From an uncultured Methylophilaceae bacterium (GTDB lineage Bacteria > Pseudomonadota > Gammaproteobacteria > Burkholderiales > Methylophilaceae): a stretch of 64,000 nucleotides of DNA. Where the stretch lies: NCBI GenBank assembly GCA_903870165.1, contig CAIQBW010000012.1:89253-153252 (forward strand), read 5' to 3'. Below the pieces are notes generated by a model that saw only the letters and a program-made list of their open reading frames with translations, was not told where the DNA came from and searched no databases. A program made the translations under genes and the position numbers. Shown in pieces: positions 20,923-32,534 of this stretch; position 1 is the first letter of the stretch, and each line of letters begins with the position of its first letter.

Positions 20923-21798
20923 CTAGGCTTTAGTCTTTTTCACTTCAATCTTCTTTAAATCCGGCTTTTTAATCTCTTTATTGCTTTGTTCTTTTTTAAC
21001 TGGCGCTTTTTTGCCAGCTTCTTTTTTAGGTTCGCTCTTACCGTTATGTTGACTTTGCTCTTTAGGCTCTAAGGCTACAGCTGCAGGCTTAAATGCTGCC
21101 AATGCCATTGGGCTTCTCACTGCAAAACCACTTGGATAGCGCAAATCCACATATTTCAAGTCGCCTTTCAAGCCCGCATAGGTTTTGCTATACACCTGCA
21201 TAAAGCGTGCAAGGCGCATATCCATCTTTTCGCGACCAAGTGAAATCACCATGCCTGTATTGGTCGTTACCTGCCAAGAGCGTCTTGGCGTCAACGTCAC
21301 TTCCGTTAATTTCATTTTCATTGGCAAAATTAACTCGCCAAACTCAGCGTAATGTTCAGCCACTTCTTTTACGCCATCCCCTGGGCCATAAAATACTGGT
21401 AAATCAGCATCTGAGGCCGCATGAAACAACTCACCATGCGTGTTCACCAATGCAATATTTCCCCAACGCGCCAAGGCTTGATGCTCCTCAATCACCACTT
21501 CCAATCGATTAGGCCATCGTCTTCTCACACTCACCGTTCTAGCCCAAGGAAGTTTCTCAAAGGCTTCACGTGTCTTCACTAAATTCACTGTAAAAAAGTT
21601 ACCTTGCAAATAACGGCCAGAAATTAATTTCACTTGCTCGCGTGTCACATGTTTCAGTTCACCCTCTACTCGCACTTCATTGAGTGGGAAAATCGGCAAA
21701 TGGACCACAATGAAAAGAGCACCGTACATAAATAGTACAAATGCAAATGCAAACAACACGTTTGCAATCCAATTCAAAATATTGGGTTTATCCCACAC
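20923..21798 (-). CDS. ftsQ: Cell division protein FtsQ with lysine-rich C-terminal tail
   Basis: A 291-residue single-pass inner-membrane protein of the divisome. One transmembrane helix lies at about residues 10-33, followed by a POTRA domain ([22 protein letters not shown]) and the FtsQ beta domain ([39 protein letters not shown]). After residue about 235 comes a ~55-residue low-complexity tail rich in Lys, Pro and Glu that would lie in the periplasm. Such a tail is not present in well-studied FtsQ proteins. It overlaps ddlB by 11 bases. Function: links FtsB/FtsL to the ring. Confidence 0.93.
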   Translation of the reverse strand: MWDKPNILNWIANVLFAFAFVLFMYGALFIVVHLPIFPLNEVRVEGELKHVTREQVKLISGRYLQGNFFTVNLVKTREAFEKLPWARTVSVRRRWPNRLEVVIEEHQALARWGNIALVNTHGELFHAASDADLPVFYGPGDGVKEVAEHYAEFGELILPMKMKLTEVTLTPRRSWQVTTNTGMVISLGREKMDMRLARFMQVYSKTYAGLKGDLKYVDLRYPSGFAVRSPMALAAFKPAAVALEPKEQSQHNGKSEPKKEAGKKAPVKKEQSNKEIKKPDLKKIEVKKTKA

Positions 21799-22720
21799 GT
21801 ACTTTTGCTCCGTGCTGTTTAATCGCCAATGTCAAAATGCGTTTCACTAATTCAGCAAATGGAATACCTGCTGCTTTTGCAGCCATCGGCACCAAGCTGT
21901 GGTCTGTCATCCCAGGGCTCGTATTCACTTCCAAAAAGTAATGTCTTCCTGATTCATCCATCAAGAAATCCACACGACCCCAGCCTGTGCCACCGATTGC
22001 CTTAAATGCCTGCAAGGCCTCTGCCTGTATCTTGGCTTCTTGGTCTTTTGGCAAACCACACGGGCATAAATACTGCGTGTCATCACGCAAATACTTTGCT
22101 TCAAAATCATAAAACTCATTAGCAGGAACGATCCGCACAATCGGCAATACTTGGTCGCCTAGAATTCCAACGGTATACTCACCACCACCCACAAACTGCT
22201 CGGCAATGACAAGCGGGTCTGATTTAGCCGCCAACTCATAAGCAGCTTTCAAATCCCCCGCCACTTTTACCTTGCTAATTCCAATACTTGAGCCTTCGTT
22301 GGCTGGTTTTACAAAGAGCGGCAATCCTAGCTTTTCCTCAATCACTGCAAAATCAGAATCAGCACTCACCACTTCAAATGCAGGCGTTGTCACGCCTGCT
22401 GCATGCCAAATTAACTTAGTACGCCACTTGTCCATCCCAATAGCTGAAGCCATCACGCTAGAGCCTGTATATGGAATGCCAAATAACTCCAAAACCCCTT
22501 GCATGGTGCCATCCTCACCGAAACGGCCATGAAGAGAGATAAAGGCAGCATCAAATTGTTCTAAGTCATGCAATGGTCGAGTCGCTGGGTCAAATGGCTC
22601 CGCATCTATTCCTTGCGCTTGCAAAGCGGCTAAAACAGCTAAGCCGCTCTTAAGCGAGACTTCACGCTCGCCTGATTTGCCGCCCAATAAAACCGCTACT
22701 TTTCCAAATGTGTTACTCAT
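21788..22720 (-). CDS. ddlB: D-alanine--D-alanine ligase
   Basis: A 310-residue ATP-grasp ligase that makes the D-Ala-D-Ala dipeptide for MurF. It shows [19 protein letters not shown] at the N-terminus, [26 protein letters not shown] near 60, [14 protein letters not shown] near 140 and the metal-binding block [18 protein letters not shown] near 270. It overlaps murB by an ATGA junction and ftsQ by 11 bases, consistent with coupled translation. Confidence 0.97.
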   Translation of the reverse strand: MSNTFGKVAVLLGGKSGEREVSLKSGLAVLAALQAQGIDAEPFDPATRPLHDLEQFDAAFISLHGRFGEDGTMQGVLELFGIPYTGSSVMASAIGMDKWRTKLIWHAAGVTTPAFEVVSADSDFAVIEEKLGLPLFVKPANEGSSIGISKVKVAGDLKAAYELAAKSDPLVIAEQFVGGGEYTVGILGDQVLPIVRIVPANEFYDFEAKYLRDDTQYLCPCGLPKDQEAKIQAEALQAFKAIGGTGWGRVDFLMDESGRHYFLEVNTSPGMTDHSLVPMAAKAAGIPFAELVKRILTLAIKQHGAKVRVG

Positions 22721-23625
22721 GCTTTTCCACTCACTTTTTCACCCAACACATGCACTTCTTGGCGCAAGCTAATTCCAAACTTCTCTTTTACTGTCTCACG
22801 CATTAGCGCAATTAATTGCTCAATATCTTCAGCACTTGCATCGCCCAAGTTCACAATAAAATTGGCATGCTTTTCCGAAATCTGTGCGCCGCCAATTTTG
22901 TGGCCTTTTAAGCCACAAGCCTCAATCAATCGTGCCGCATAATCACCTTCTGGATTACGGAAGGTTGAGCCTGCGTTTGGTAAATTAAGCGGCTGCGTCG
23001 CTAATCTTTTGGCTAGTAAAGCTTTAATCTTTTCCTCAGACGCTTCAGCATCCCCAGCTGATAACTCAAACCAAGCACCGACAAACCATTCTTTTGCTAC
23101 TGGCATAGCAACATGGCGATATGTCGCAACGAATTCATCCGCATTTCGTTCATGCACCAAGCCTTTAGCATCAATCGTTAGCACGCGTTTAACGCTGTCC
23201 CAAGTTTCGCCACCATGACAGCCGGCATTCATCGCCAAAGCACCACCTACCGTACCAGGAATACCAGCCCAAAATTCGCCACCTTGTTTGGCTTGTTTTG
23301 CGGTAAAACGTGCCAACTTAGCACACGTCACACCAGCATCTGAATAGACTAAATCACCTTCCATTTGTAAGGTGTTGAGTGCGTTATGAAGCACCACCAC
23401 CGTACCGCGTACCCCTGCATCTCTTACCAATAAATTCGAACCCAAGCCCACAAAATGAATTGGCTCATTGGCATCTAAACTTTGTAAGAAAGCACTTAAA
23501 TCATCCAAGCTCGCAGGAATATATAAACGATCCGCTTTGCCGCCCACGCGCCAGCTGTTGTAACGAGTCATAGGCTCGTTCAACAACAAACTTCCTTGTG
23601 CTGGAGCTTGGGCCATTACTTGCAT
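22717..23625 (-). CDS. murB: UDP-N-acetylenolpyruvoylglucosamine reductase
   Basis: A 302-residue FAD enzyme that reduces the enolpyruvyl group to give UDP-MurNAc. Motifs: [13 protein letters not shown] near 25, [17 protein letters not shown] near 60, [20 protein letters not shown] near 120 with the FAD-binding loop, the serine of [17 protein letters not shown] near 220 and [15 protein letters not shown] near 250. It overlaps murC by 10 bases and ddlB by 4 bases. The first ATG, 4 bases after AAGGG, is used. Confidence 0.96.
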   Translation of the reverse strand: MQVMAQAPAQGSLLLNEPMTRYNSWRVGGKADRLYIPASLDDLSAFLQSLDANEPIHFVGLGSNLLVRDAGVRGTVVVLHNALNTLQMEGDLVYSDAGVTCAKLARFTAKQAKQGGEFWAGIPGTVGGALAMNAGCHGGETWDSVKRVLTIDAKGLVHERNADEFVATYRHVAMPVAKEWFVGAWFELSAGDAEASEEKIKALLAKRLATQPLNLPNAGSTFRNPEGDYAARLIEACGLKGHKIGGAQISEKHANFIVNLGDASAEDIEQLIALMRETVKEKFGISLRQEVHVLGEKVSGKA

Positions 23626-25010
23626 AAATCCCTTGTTAAACTTGCCACTTGGCCAATTGAACCGGCTCCCATGACAATCACCACATCCGCGTCTTGCACA
23701 GTGTTCACAATCGCTTGCGGTAATTCAGTCGTCGTTTCTACAAAGAGTGGCTCCACCTTCCCCGTCACGCGAACTGCACGAACCAACGAGCGGCCATCTG
23801 CGGCTACGATTGGGGCTTCACCAGCTGAATAAACTTCAGTAAGCAAAACAGCATCTGCGCTTGAAAGCACTTTTACAAAATCTTCAAAACAATCACGTGT
23901 TCTTGTAAAACGATGTGGCTGGAAAGCAAGCACCAAACGTCGGTTAGGAAATGCACCGCGTGCAGCCGCGATCACCGCCTGCATTTCTACTGGGTGATGG
24001 CCATAATCATCAATCAATGTAAATGTGCCGCCGGCTGGTGCTTTAACTTCGCCATAGCGCTCAAAACGACGACCCACACCTTTAAATTCTTTAAGCGCTT
24101 TAATCATCGCGGCATCAGGCACATTGAGTTCACTAGCAATCGCAATGGCCGCCAAGGCATTGAGTACATAGTGTTTACCAGGCAAATTCAACGTCACATC
24201 AAATTCTGTTGTCACCCCATTAATACGCTGTACGGTAAAGCGCATTTGGCCGTTATCCGCAATGACATTAATCGCTCTAACACGCGCAGCATCACTGAAG
24301 CCATAAGTCATGACAGGCTTGGTGATGCGCGGCAAAATTTCACGGATATTGGCATCATCCACACATACCACTGCCATACCCCAAAACGGCAATTGCTGAA
24401 CAAAATCCACAAATGCGGTTTTAAGCTTGTCGAAGCTATGCTCGTAAGTGTCCATATGGTCAGCATCTATATTGGTGACCACCGCCATCACTGGGGTTAG
24501 GTGCAAGAATGAAGCATCAGACTCATCTGCCTCAGCCACGATATATTCACCCGTTCCTAGTTTTGCGTTAGCATTCGCTGATTCCAACTTACCCCCAATT
24601 ACATAGGTTGGATCCATACCCGCTTCAGCTAAGATGCTAGCAATCAAACTCGTTGTCGTCGTTTTTCCATGCGTACCCGCCACTGCGATTCCCTGTCTAA
24701 AGCGCATCAATTCAGCCAACATTAATGCACGTGGCACGACTGGAATGCCCCGCAAACGGGCTTCTTTAACTTCAGGATTGGCTTCATTAACAGCACTCGA
24801 AACTACAACGACATCTGCGTCCGTCAAATTCTCTTTTTGATGGCCTTGGTAAACCTTTGCACCAGCCGCTTCCAACCTCGCAGTCACATTGTTACTTGCC
24901 AAATCAGAGCCAGTGACGTTGAACCCTAAGTTCACGAGCACTTCAGCAATACCGCTCATGCCTGAGCCACCGATACCGATAAAATGAATATTCTTCACTT
25001 TATGTTTCAT
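23616..25010 (-). CDS. murC: UDP-N-acetylmuramate--L-alanine ligase
   Basis: A 464-residue Mur ligase that adds L-Ala to UDP-MurNAc. It has [18 protein letters not shown] at the N-terminus, the P-loop [11 protein letters not shown] near 110, [12 protein letters not shown] near 165, and DDYGHHPVE with [11 protein letters not shown] in the C-terminal domain. The ATG at 25010 lies after GGAGGTGGCCGC and overlaps the murG stop as ATGA; the track start at 25028 is further upstream and less likely. Confidence 0.97.
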   Translation of the reverse strand: MKHKVKNIHFIGIGGSGMSGIAEVLVNLGFNVTGSDLASNNVTARLEAAGAKVYQGHQKENLTDADVVVVSSAVNEANPEVKEARLRGIPVVPRALMLAELMRFRQGIAVAGTHGKTTTTSLIASILAEAGMDPTYVIGGKLESANANAKLGTGEYIVAEADESDASFLHLTPVMAVVTNIDADHMDTYEHSFDKLKTAFVDFVQQLPFWGMAVVCVDDANIREILPRITKPVMTYGFSDAARVRAINVIADNGQMRFTVQRINGVTTEFDVTLNLPGKHYVLNALAAIAIASELNVPDAAMIKALKEFKGVGRRFERYGEVKAPAGGTFTLIDDYGHHPVEMQAVIAAARGAFPNRRLVLAFQPHRFTRTRDCFEDFVKVLSSADAVLLTEVYSAGEAPIVAADGRSLVRAVRVTGKVEPLFVETTTELPQAIVNTVQDADVVIVMGAGSIGQVASLTRDLCK

Positions 25011-26071
25011 GCGGCCACCTCCATACAAATATTTGCAACATCAATCGTGGCTGTAGGCTTGCCTAAAGCACGCGCTTTATTTGCCATGCTTAAACAATTA
25101 TCACGTGTTAATGTCATCAAAATATTCACTAGTTTCTCTACCGTTAATTCTTTTTGTTGTACTAGAAATGCCGCTTCATGTTCTGCCAAGTAGGCTGCAT
25201 TTGTAGTTTGATGGTCGTCCACCGCAAAAGGAAATGGCACCAATAAACTACCCAATCCAACGACTGATAACTCAGCAACTGTCATTGCACCTGCACGGCA
25301 AATCACAAAATCTGCCCATGCATACATATCGGCCATGTTCTCAATAAATGCTCGGCATTCCGCCACTACGCCGTGTTTTACATAATTACTTTGCAATGCC
25401 TCAATGTGCTTAGTACCAGCTTGGTGAATGACATGAGGTCTTGCCTCTGCGGGGATTGCAGAAAGAGCTTGAGGAATTAAGTCATTCAATGCTTGCGCAC
25501 CTAGACTGCCGCCCACCACCAAAACTCTTAACGCGCCTTTATGCATAGAGAGTCGCATTTCTGGTTCAGCCAATTCAGTAATATCTACGCGTACTGGATT
25601 TCCGATCACTTTGGCTTTACTCAGCGCATTCGGAAAAGCAGCCAATACACGAGTTGCGATTTTTGCCATCAATTTATTGGTTAAGCCTGCCACTGAATTT
25701 TGCTCATGGATCACTAGTGGCTTAGCCAGCAAACGAGCAATCAAACCGCCAGGGAAAGCTGCAAAACCACCCATCCCAAGGACAACATTTGGCTGATAGT
25801 GACGGATCGCTTGATAGCTTTGGCTCAAGGCTTTTGCCAAGGCAATTGGCAACAACATCCAGCCCAATAAACCTTTACCACGAACACCTTGCATGGTCAT
25901 CATGGCTTTTTGATAGCCTTTGCCTTCTATCAAACGGTTTTCCATACCACCGTCAGTCGCAAGCCAAACAATATTCCAGCCCTGTGCTTTCAAATAGTCA
26001 GCCACCGCCATCGCTGGATAAACATGCCCACCGGTTCCACCTGCCATGACCATAAGCGTTTTGGTACTCAT
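25007..26071 (-). CDS. murG: UDP-GlcNAc:lipid I N-acetylglucosaminyltransferase
   Basis: A 354-residue GT-B glycosyltransferase at the inner face of the membrane that turns lipid I into lipid II. Motifs: [19 protein letters not shown] (G-loop 1), [12 protein letters not shown] near 97, [11 protein letters not shown] near 125, [12 protein letters not shown] near 190 and [15 protein letters not shown] near 260. Both ends overlap neighbours by 4 bases (ftsW and murC). Confidence 0.97.
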   Translation of the reverse strand: MSTKTLMVMAGGTGGHVYPAMAVADYLKAQGWNIVWLATDGGMENRLIEGKGYQKAMMTMQGVRGKGLLGWMLLPIALAKALSQSYQAIRHYQPNVVLGMGGFAAFPGGLIARLLAKPLVIHEQNSVAGLTNKLMAKIATRVLAAFPNALSKAKVIGNPVRVDITELAEPEMRLSMHKGALRVLVVGGSLGAQALNDLIPQALSAIPAEARPHVIHQAGTKHIEALQSNYVKHGVVAECRAFIENMADMYAWADFVICRAGAMTVAELSVVGLGSLLVPFPFAVDDHQTTNAAYLAEHEAAFLVQQKELTVEKLVNILMTLTRDNCLSMANKARALGKPTATIDVANICMEVAA

Positions 26072-27231
26072 ACTTGAATACCCTTAAACAAACGTTTATT
26101 TTCCCAATCAATACGGAGCAATACCGCCATCGCGACACAATTTGCCAAAATACCCGTGCCTCCAAAAGACAGTAGCGGTAAGGTCAAGCCCTTGGTTGGC
26201 AAAAGTCCCATGTTCACGCCCATATTGATGATGCTTTCTACGCCCATCCAAATACCAATCCCTTGCGCCAATAAAGCAGAGAAAAACTGTTCATTGCTCA
26301 CTGCCTCTTTTGCAATTTTGAAAGAGCGTACGACTATCCATGCGAACAAACCGACTAAGACAGCTACACCTGCAAAACCTAACTCTTCAGCAATCACTGC
26401 CAATAAGAAGTCGGTATGCGCCTCTGGCAAATACATTAACTTTTCTACACTGCCGCCCAAGCCAACCCCTAACCACTCTCCACGTCCAAAGGCAATTAAA
26501 GCGTGGGTGAGTTGATAGCCCTTACCAAAAGGGTCTGCCCACGGATCCATATAACCGACAATTCGTTGTAAGCGATATGGCGAAGTTTTAATTAAAATAA
26601 TGAAGCCAAAAAATAGCAAAATCAGTAGCCCAACAAAGATGCGATAGTTAATGCCCCCCAACCATAAAATGGCGATTGAAATTGAAGCAATCACTACAAA
26701 CGCACCAAAGTCTGGCTCCATCAACAATAAACCACCAACCAAGAGCATCACACCTAACATCGGCAAGAACCCATGTTTAAAGCTATCCATCAATGCGGCC
26801 TTGCGTGTGGTGTAATCAGCCACATATACCGCCGCTAAAAACTTCATAAATTCCGAAGGCTGAATTTGGAACAACACCAACTTAATCCAACGACGACTCC
26901 CCAACACTTTGTGTCCAATCCCTGGCACAAGAACCAAAGCCAACATGCCAAGGCCAATTAAAAACAACAATGGCGCTGATTTCTGCCAGATACGCGTTGG
27001 TACTTGGAAGGCAATCCCGCCAGCAACCAAACCTGCCACTAAAAAGCCTGCATGGCGCACCAAGTAATAAGATGCTTGATGATGCGTAATAGATTTTCCT
27101 TCAGCCCATGAAATTGAAGCGGAATAAACCATCACCATGCCGAACGCCAGCAAAATCAGAGTGACCCAAAGCAACGCTTGGTCATAGCTTTCGCCCGTGA
27201 TTTTGTTGCGATTATTTAGCATCGGCATCAT
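26068..27231 (-). CDS. ftsW: Lipid II polymerase FtsW (SEDS family)
   Basis: A 387-residue SEDS-family glycosyltransferase with about ten membrane helices. Signatures: [13 protein letters not shown] near 35, [21 protein letters not shown] near 110, the [27 protein letters not shown] block near 235, [16 protein letters not shown] near 270 and [10 protein letters not shown] near the C-terminus. It polymerises septal glycan together with FtsI, whose gene lies upstream in the same cluster. ATGA overlaps join it to murD and murG. Confidence 0.96.
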   Translation of the reverse strand: MMPMLNNRNKITGESYDQALLWVTLILLAFGMVMVYSASISWAEGKSITHHQASYYLVRHAGFLVAGLVAGGIAFQVPTRIWQKSAPLLFLIGLGMLALVLVPGIGHKVLGSRRWIKLVLFQIQPSEFMKFLAAVYVADYTTRKAALMDSFKHGFLPMLGVMLLVGGLLLMEPDFGAFVVIASISIAILWLGGINYRIFVGLLILLFFGFIILIKTSPYRLQRIVGYMDPWADPFGKGYQLTHALIAFGRGEWLGVGLGGSVEKLMYLPEAHTDFLLAVIAEELGFAGVAVLVGLFAWIVVRSFKIAKEAVSNEQFFSALLAQGIGIWMGVESIINMGVNMGLLPTKGLTLPLLSFGGTGILANCVAMAVLLRIDWENKRLFKGIQV

Positions 27232-28610
27232 GCGGCGATTCCCTTGCTGGGAAGCGCTTTGACGCTTTGTACAAAGACCTCTGCACGGTGAACATAATTG
27301 CGGAACATGTCGAAACTAGCGCAAGCTGGAGATAGCAGTACTGCATCACCCGCTTTAGCCAAGTCATATGCTATTTTCACTGCCGCTTCTAAACTTTCAG
27401 CGTTTATCAAATCAACTTCTGTTCCACTTAAAGCAGTTTCAATCTGCGGCGCATCACGACCAATCAACACTACCGCACGGGCATTTTTTTGCACAATTTC
27501 AGCCAAAGGCGAGAAGTCTTGACCCTTGCCATCACCACCCGCAATTAACACAATCTTCTTAGCATCATTTGGCGCCACTAAACCTTGAAGCGCCGCATAA
27601 GTCGCACCAACATTGGTGCCTTTTGAATCATCATAAAAAGCAACATTTTCAATATCTGCGACCCATTCAACACGGTGTGGCAAGCCTTTGTATTCACGTA
27701 AGGCCTTAATCATGGCAACTTGCGGCACATCAATCGCTTCACACAGCGCCATTGCCGCCAAGGCATTCGCAGCGTTATGCAAACCTGCAATTTTCATTTC
27801 GGTTGTTGCTAACAATGCTTTTGAACCACGAGTAAGTTGGGTAATATTTGCTCGTGTAGTCAAGCCAAAATCGTTGTCATTCGTAGCTTCATCAACACCA
27901 AATGTCACAACATTACGCCCTTGCAAGGCCATACCCATGCTCCAAGCATCTTGGCGGTTAAGTACTTGCACGCCACGACCAAAAAACACACGCGCTTTCG
28001 CTTGGGCGTAGTCATCAAGTCCGTTATAACGATCCATGTGGTCTTCGCTAATATTAAGCACCGTTGCAGCATCCGCATTTAATGACGATGTGGTTTCAAG
28101 TTGAAAGCTAGAAAGTTCCAATACATAAACATCTGGCACATCGCCATCTAATGTATCGAGCACTGGCACGCCAATATTTCCCGCCACCTCTGTTTGCAAT
28201 CCTGCAGACTTGCACATCTCGCCTACTAAAGTCGTCACAGTGCTTTTGCCATTTGCACCTGTAATTGCAATAATCTTTGCGCTAGCAGGTTTGTATTGTG
28301 CGAACAATTCAACGTCACCCACCACTGGCACTCCGCGCATAATCGCAGCTTGCACCATGGGCTCTGCCATTGGCACGCCTGGGCTAATAACGATTAATTC
28401 TGCATTCTTAAACACGGCTTCAGCAAATGCCCCTGTATGTAATTTCACGCTTGGCAATTCAGCTTCAAGCGTCGCAACTCTTGGTGGGTTTTCACGTGTA
28501 TCGGCAACAGACAAACAAGCGCCTTGGCGATGAAGCCAACGCAATGCCGAAAGCCCCGTGTCACCGAGGCCTAGCACTAACACCTGTTTGTCATGCAATT
28601 CGAGTTTCAT
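27228..28610 (-). CDS. murD: UDP-N-acetylmuramoylalanine--D-glutamate ligase
   Basis: A 460-residue Mur ligase adding D-glutamate. It shows [17 protein letters not shown] at the N-terminus, the P-loop [13 protein letters not shown] near 120, [10 protein letters not shown] near 165, SEDHMDRY near 190 and [12 protein letters not shown] with [12 protein letters not shown] in the C-terminal domain. I use the ATG at 28610, which overlaps the mraY stop (ATGA) and gives [10 protein letters not shown]; the track adds 28 residues from inside mraY. Confidence 0.96.
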   Translation of the reverse strand: MKLELHDKQVLVLGLGDTGLSALRWLHRQGACLSVADTRENPPRVATLEAELPSVKLHTGAFAEAVFKNAELIVISPGVPMAEPMVQAAIMRGVPVVGDVELFAQYKPASAKIIAITGANGKSTVTTLVGEMCKSAGLQTEVAGNIGVPVLDTLDGDVPDVYVLELSSFQLETTSSLNADAATVLNISEDHMDRYNGLDDYAQAKARVFFGRGVQVLNRQDAWSMGMALQGRNVVTFGVDEATNDNDFGLTTRANITQLTRGSKALLATTEMKIAGLHNAANALAAMALCEAIDVPQVAMIKALREYKGLPHRVEWVADIENVAFYDDSKGTNVGATYAALQGLVAPNDAKKIVLIAGGDGKGQDFSPLAEIVQKNARAVVLIGRDAPQIETALSGTEVDLINAESLEAAVKIAYDLAKAGDAVLLSPACASFDMFRNYVHRAEVFVQSVKALPSKGIAA

Positions 28611-29710
28611 CGTATTTTTAAACTCGCCAATCCAACTAACACCAACATCATGGTAATAATCCAGAACCGCACCACCACTTGCGTTTCTTTCCATCCTTTT
28701 TGTTCATAGTGGTGATGCAAAGGCGCCATCAAAAAGATGCGCCGGCCTTCACCAAATTTCTTTTTGGTATAACGGAAATAACTGACTTGAATGGCAACCG
28801 ACAATGTCTCCACTACAAACACCCCGCCCATCACAAACAAGATGATTTCTTGCCTAACAATCACGGCCACCGCACCCAATGCCGCGCCCAGCGCTAAGGC
28901 ACCCACATCTCCCATAAACACTTCAGCTGGATAAGCGTTAAACCATAAAAATCCCAAACCCGCACCAGACATAGCAGCACAAAAAACAGTCAATTCACCA
29001 GCACCAGGCACATAAGGAATTCCGAGATATTTCGAGAAGAAGATGTGGCCAGTCACGTAAGCAAAAATCGCTAAAGCGGCAGAAATCATGAGCGTTGGCA
29101 TTATGGCTAAACCATCCAAACCATCTGTCAAATTCACTGCATTACTACTGCCCACCAGCACTAAATAGGTCAGTACTACAAAAACTATTGAGCTCATTGG
29201 GAATACTAAATGTTTGAAAAAAGGCACATAAAGTGTTGTCTCTGAGGGCAGAACAGCTGTTTGTAATAAATAAACAGCCACGCCAAAACCGATGGCTGAC
29301 TGCCAAAAGTATTTCGCTTTCGCTGATAAGCCTTTAGGGTTGCGATATACCACTTTGCGCCAATCATCGACAAAGCCGATGATGCCAAAGCCCAAGGTAG
29401 TGAATAGCACCACCCAAACGTAGCGATTACTCAAATCAGCCCAAAGCAAAGTAGAAATCGCAATCGCCACCAAAATCAATGCACCACCCATCGTTGGAGT
29501 GCCAGCTTTCACTAAGTGCGTTTTGGGGCCGTCGTCACGCACTGATTGACCCACTTTATATTCCGTCAATTTTCGGATGAGTTTAGGTCCTACAACAAAT
29601 GAAATGGCTAAAGCTGTCATCGTTGCTAAAACAGCACGAAGTGTGATGTAGTTAAACACATTAAAGCCGTGAATATCGTGCGCTAACCAGCGAGCAAGTT
29701 CTAGCAACAT
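28607..29710 (-). CDS. mraY: Phospho-N-acetylmuramoyl-pentapeptide transferase
   Basis: A 367-residue polytopic membrane enzyme that makes lipid I on undecaprenyl phosphate. Motifs: [12 protein letters not shown] near 70, FVDDWRK near 117, [11 protein letters not shown] near 198, the Mg-binding aspartate in [15 protein letters not shown] near 270, and [14 protein letters not shown] near 330. TAATG links it to murF upstream and ATGA to murD downstream. Confidence 0.97.
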   Translation of the reverse strand: MLLELARWLAHDIHGFNVFNYITLRAVLATMTALAISFVVGPKLIRKLTEYKVGQSVRDDGPKTHLVKAGTPTMGGALILVAIAISTLLWADLSNRYVWVVLFTTLGFGIIGFVDDWRKVVYRNPKGLSAKAKYFWQSAIGFGVAVYLLQTAVLPSETTLYVPFFKHLVFPMSSIVFVVLTYLVLVGSSNAVNLTDGLDGLAIMPTLMISAALAIFAYVTGHIFFSKYLGIPYVPGAGELTVFCAAMSGAGLGFLWFNAYPAEVFMGDVGALALGAALGAVAVIVRQEIILFVMGGVFVVETLSVAIQVSYFRYTKKKFGEGRRIFLMAPLHHHYEQKGWKETQVVVRFWIITMMLVLVGLASLKIR

Positions 29711-31080
29711 TAGTGATTTCCCCCATTATTATTTGTTTGCGGTAGTTGGATTGCATCAACAACACGCTCCATGCGCATTGAGCGTGAACCTTTTACCAAC
29801 AACGTTGCTTGAGCATTCATCATGCTTTTGAGACTTTCAACCAAAGTATCTAACGTTTCAAAATGTGCTGCATTTTCCCCAAAGGCAATCACGGCATTTT
29901 TAGTTAATGCGCCTAATGCAAAAAACTTTTCTATGCCCGCTGTTTTTGCATAAGCACCAATTTCTGCATGCATACTTGCTGCGTCAGCACCTAGTTCAGC
30001 CATGTCCCCCATGACAAAAACACGCTCACCAGCACTCGCTTTAAGCACATCAATTGCAGCTTTCATCGACATTGGATTTGCGTTGTAGGTATCATCAATC
30101 ACTTTCGCCCCCGCAAAACCTTGTTTGACTTGCAGGCGACATTTAACGCCCGCAAACTGACTTAATCCTGTAGCAATTTTTTCTAATGAAACATTCAAAG
30201 CCAAGGCCGCTGAAGCAGCCGCCAAAGCATTACTTACATTGTGTACACCAGGGGCTGGTAGCGAAAAATTGGCTGTACCTTTTGGTGTAATCAATTCAAC
30301 AGCACTACTCGCTTCATGCAATTCATATCTCGCCGTTACATCCGCCTTTGCTTTTAAGCCAAAAGTGACTTGGTGATGGTTACTCGCTAAGCTTTTCCAC
30401 AAACCAGCAAACACATCATCTGCATTAATAACCGCAGTACCTCCATCAACTAAACCTTCAAAAATCTCACCCTTGGCGTTTGCAATTGCCTCAAGACTGC
30501 CAAGTTCACCGATGTGCGCAGTGCCCGCGTTATTGACTAAAGCGATGCTTGGCTTGGCTAAGCCCGTTAAATAAGACAACTCACCTGTATGGTTCATCCC
30601 CATTTCCAGCACTGCATATCTATGTTGCTTATCCAAATTCAGCATGGTCATCGGCAGACCTATGTCGTTATTTAAATTGCCTTGAGTAGCCAAAACACTT
30701 TCATCATTACCGGCAGCCACTTTTAAAATAGCAGCCAACATTTCTTTAACTGTCGTTTTGCCATTGCTGCCTGTAATGGCAACCACTGGTATCTCAAACT
30801 TTGAACGCCAATATGCAGCCAAATCACCTAGCGCCAAGCGTGTATCCTTTACAACCAATGCAGGGCTGACATTTGAAGCCTTGGAAACAAGAACTGAAGA
30901 TGCCCCTTGCTCTAAACTTTGCGCGGCATATTCATGCGCATCAAAATTTTCACCTTTAAGTGCAACAAATAGCTGTCCTTTTTTGATCGAACGGCTATCA
31001 GTACCTACACAGCAAAATACAACATCTGGACCAATCAGCTGACCCTGGGTTGCTAAAGCAGCTTCTGATAGACGCATCAT
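29710..31080 (-). CDS. murF: UDP-MurNAc-tripeptide--D-alanyl-D-alanine ligase
   Basis: A 456-residue Mur ligase that adds the D-Ala-D-Ala dipeptide made by DdlB. It has [23 protein letters not shown] near the N-terminus, the P-loop [13 protein letters not shown] near 105, [11 protein letters not shown] near 160 and [14 protein letters not shown] near 330. It begins at the first of two adjacent ATGs within the murE stop (ATGATG). The C-terminus ends in an Asn/Gly-rich stretch before the mraY start. Confidence 0.96.
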   Translation of the reverse strand: MMRLSEAALATQGQLIGPDVVFCCVGTDSRSIKKGQLFVALKGENFDAHEYAAQSLEQGASSVLVSKASNVSPALVVKDTRLALGDLAAYWRSKFEIPVVAITGSNGKTTVKEMLAAILKVAAGNDESVLATQGNLNNDIGLPMTMLNLDKQHRYAVLEMGMNHTGELSYLTGLAKPSIALVNNAGTAHIGELGSLEAIANAKGEIFEGLVDGGTAVINADDVFAGLWKSLASNHHQVTFGLKAKADVTARYELHEASSAVELITPKGTANFSLPAPGVHNVSNALAAASAALALNVSLEKIATGLSQFAGVKCRLQVKQGFAGAKVIDDTYNANPMSMKAAIDVLKASAGERVFVMGDMAELGADAASMHAEIGAYAKTAGIEKFFALGALTKNAVIAFGENAAHFETLDTLVESLKSMMNAQATLLVKGSRSMRMERVVDAIQLPQTNNNGGNH

Positions 31081-32534
31081 GCCGCCATCTCCCGCAAGGC
31101 TTCTTGCGCCACTTGCATATCGTTAAATGGATATTTCACACCAGCAATTTCTTGGTAATTTTCATGGCCCTTGCCAGCGATTAACACCACATCACCTTTT
31201 TTAGCTGTTTTGATTGCCTGTTTAATTGCGTCAGCACGATTTTCGATACTTTCCATCCGCTGATTGGCGCCAGCCATTACCGCCTGAATAATGCTCGTGG
31301 CTGACTCACCGCGTGGATTATCTGAAGTTACAATCACGCGACTAGCCAAGCTAGAAGATACTTTACCCATAAGTGGGCGCTTACCTTTATCTCTATCACC
31401 ACCACAACCAAACACGCAAATAAGCTGTGAATTTGGGGCTAATTGCGCACTGAGGGATTTCAATACCTGCTCTAACGCATCTGGCGTATGGGCGTAATCA
31501 ACAACGATTAATGGTTGATTGCCACCCCCGCATTGCTGCATGCGACCAGCCACCGGCTTAATTGTAGAAATCGCTTTCACAGCATCCACTAAAGCAATAT
31601 CAGAAGCTAATAAAGTGGCCAGCACCGCGATTAAGTTATAGGCGTTAAATTGTCCTATCACATTGGCACAAACCGTCGCCGCACCTTTAGGTGTTGTCAC
31701 ATCTAGACGCATGCCAGCATCGTTCAATTGCATGCTATTTACGGCAATGTCGTTTTTACCTAAAAAATCTTTATTCAGGCCATAAGTCATCACTGATTTG
31801 CCTTGTGCAGCTAATTTAGCGGCAAGGTCTGCTCCAAAAGCATCATCACGATTCAACACTGCAGTTTTTAAACCATTCCAAGCAAAAAGCTTTTTCTTAG
31901 CGTCACCATAAGCTTGCATATCGCCGTGATAATCCAAATGATCACGCGTAAGATTGGTAAACACGGCAATATCAAAAGCCACACCATTGACGCGGCCTTG
32001 GTCTAAACCGTGTGATGAAACTTCCATCGCTACCACATTGACTTTTTGTGCCAAATAATCAGCCAATAAGCCATGTAGCACAATACTATCTGGCGTGGTG
32101 TTGCTAGTTTTGGATAAGTCGTTTAGCAGACCATTACCCAATGTGCCGACTACTGCAGATTGCCGACCAAGCGCATTAAAAGCTTGTGCCAACCAATGAC
32201 TACAAGTTGTTTTGCCATTAGTACCGGTTACGCCCACCATCCAAAGTTGATCGGAGGGCTTGCCATAAAACTCACTTGCCACATCACCAACTGCTTGCCT
32301 TAAACCTCTGATTGGTTGATTGGGCACTTTCCAATCAGCATTCCATGTAAAGCCTTCTTGTTCCCACATCACTGCTGATGCGCCACTTGCTATCGCTTGC
32401 GCAATATAAGCGCGACCATCATTCGCATCGCCCTTATAAGCAACAAACAAGCTGCCTGTTTGTACTCGGCGACTATCCGCTGTCATATGCGCAATATTGA
32501 CCTGTGATTTTAATGAAGCAAGATTGGCACGCAT
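31077..32534 (-). CDS. murE: UDP-MurNAc-dipeptide--meso-diaminopimelate ligase
   Basis: A 485-residue Mur ligase. It shows TADSRRVQTGSLFVAYKG near the N-terminus, the P-loop VTGTNGKTTCSHW near 105, EVSSHGLDQGRV near 170 and VDYAHTPDALEQ with FGCGGDRDKGKR near 350. The DNPR motif (TSDNPRGE near 410) marks the meso-diaminopimelate type rather than the lysine type, as expected for a Gram-negative wall. TAATG overlap with ftsI, ATGA overlap with murF. Confidence 0.97.
   Translation of the reverse strand: MRANLASLKSQVNIAHMTADSRRVQTGSLFVAYKGDANDGRAYIAQAIASGASAVMWEQEGFTWNADWKVPNQPIRGLRQAVGDVASEFYGKPSDQLWMVGVTGTNGKTTCSHWLAQAFNALGRQSAVVGTLGNGLLNDLSKTSNTTPDSIVLHGLLADYLAQKVNVVAMEVSSHGLDQGRVNGVAFDIAVFTNLTRDHLDYHGDMQAYGDAKKKLFAWNGLKTAVLNRDDAFGADLAAKLAAQGKSVMTYGLNKDFLGKNDIAVNSMQLNDAGMRLDVTTPKGAATVCANVIGQFNAYNLIAVLATLLASDIALVDAVKAISTIKPVAGRMQQCGGGNQPLIVVDYAHTPDALEQVLKSLSAQLAPNSQLICVFGCGGDRDKGKRPLMGKVSSSLASRVIVTSDNPRGESATSIIQAVMAGANQRMESIENRADAIKQAIKTAKKGDVVLIAGKGHENYQEIAGVKYPFNDMQVAQEALREMAA

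Noticed and set aside
23913-24500. 195-residue plus-strand ORF opposite murC
   Set aside because: It is antisense to a strongly conserved Mur ligase, has no recognisable domain, and its frame follows from the codon bias of murC.
28611-28694. 28-residue N-terminal extension of murD in the ORF track
   Set aside because: It lies inside the mraY coding end and has no family counterpart; the ATGA overlap start at 28610 fits better.
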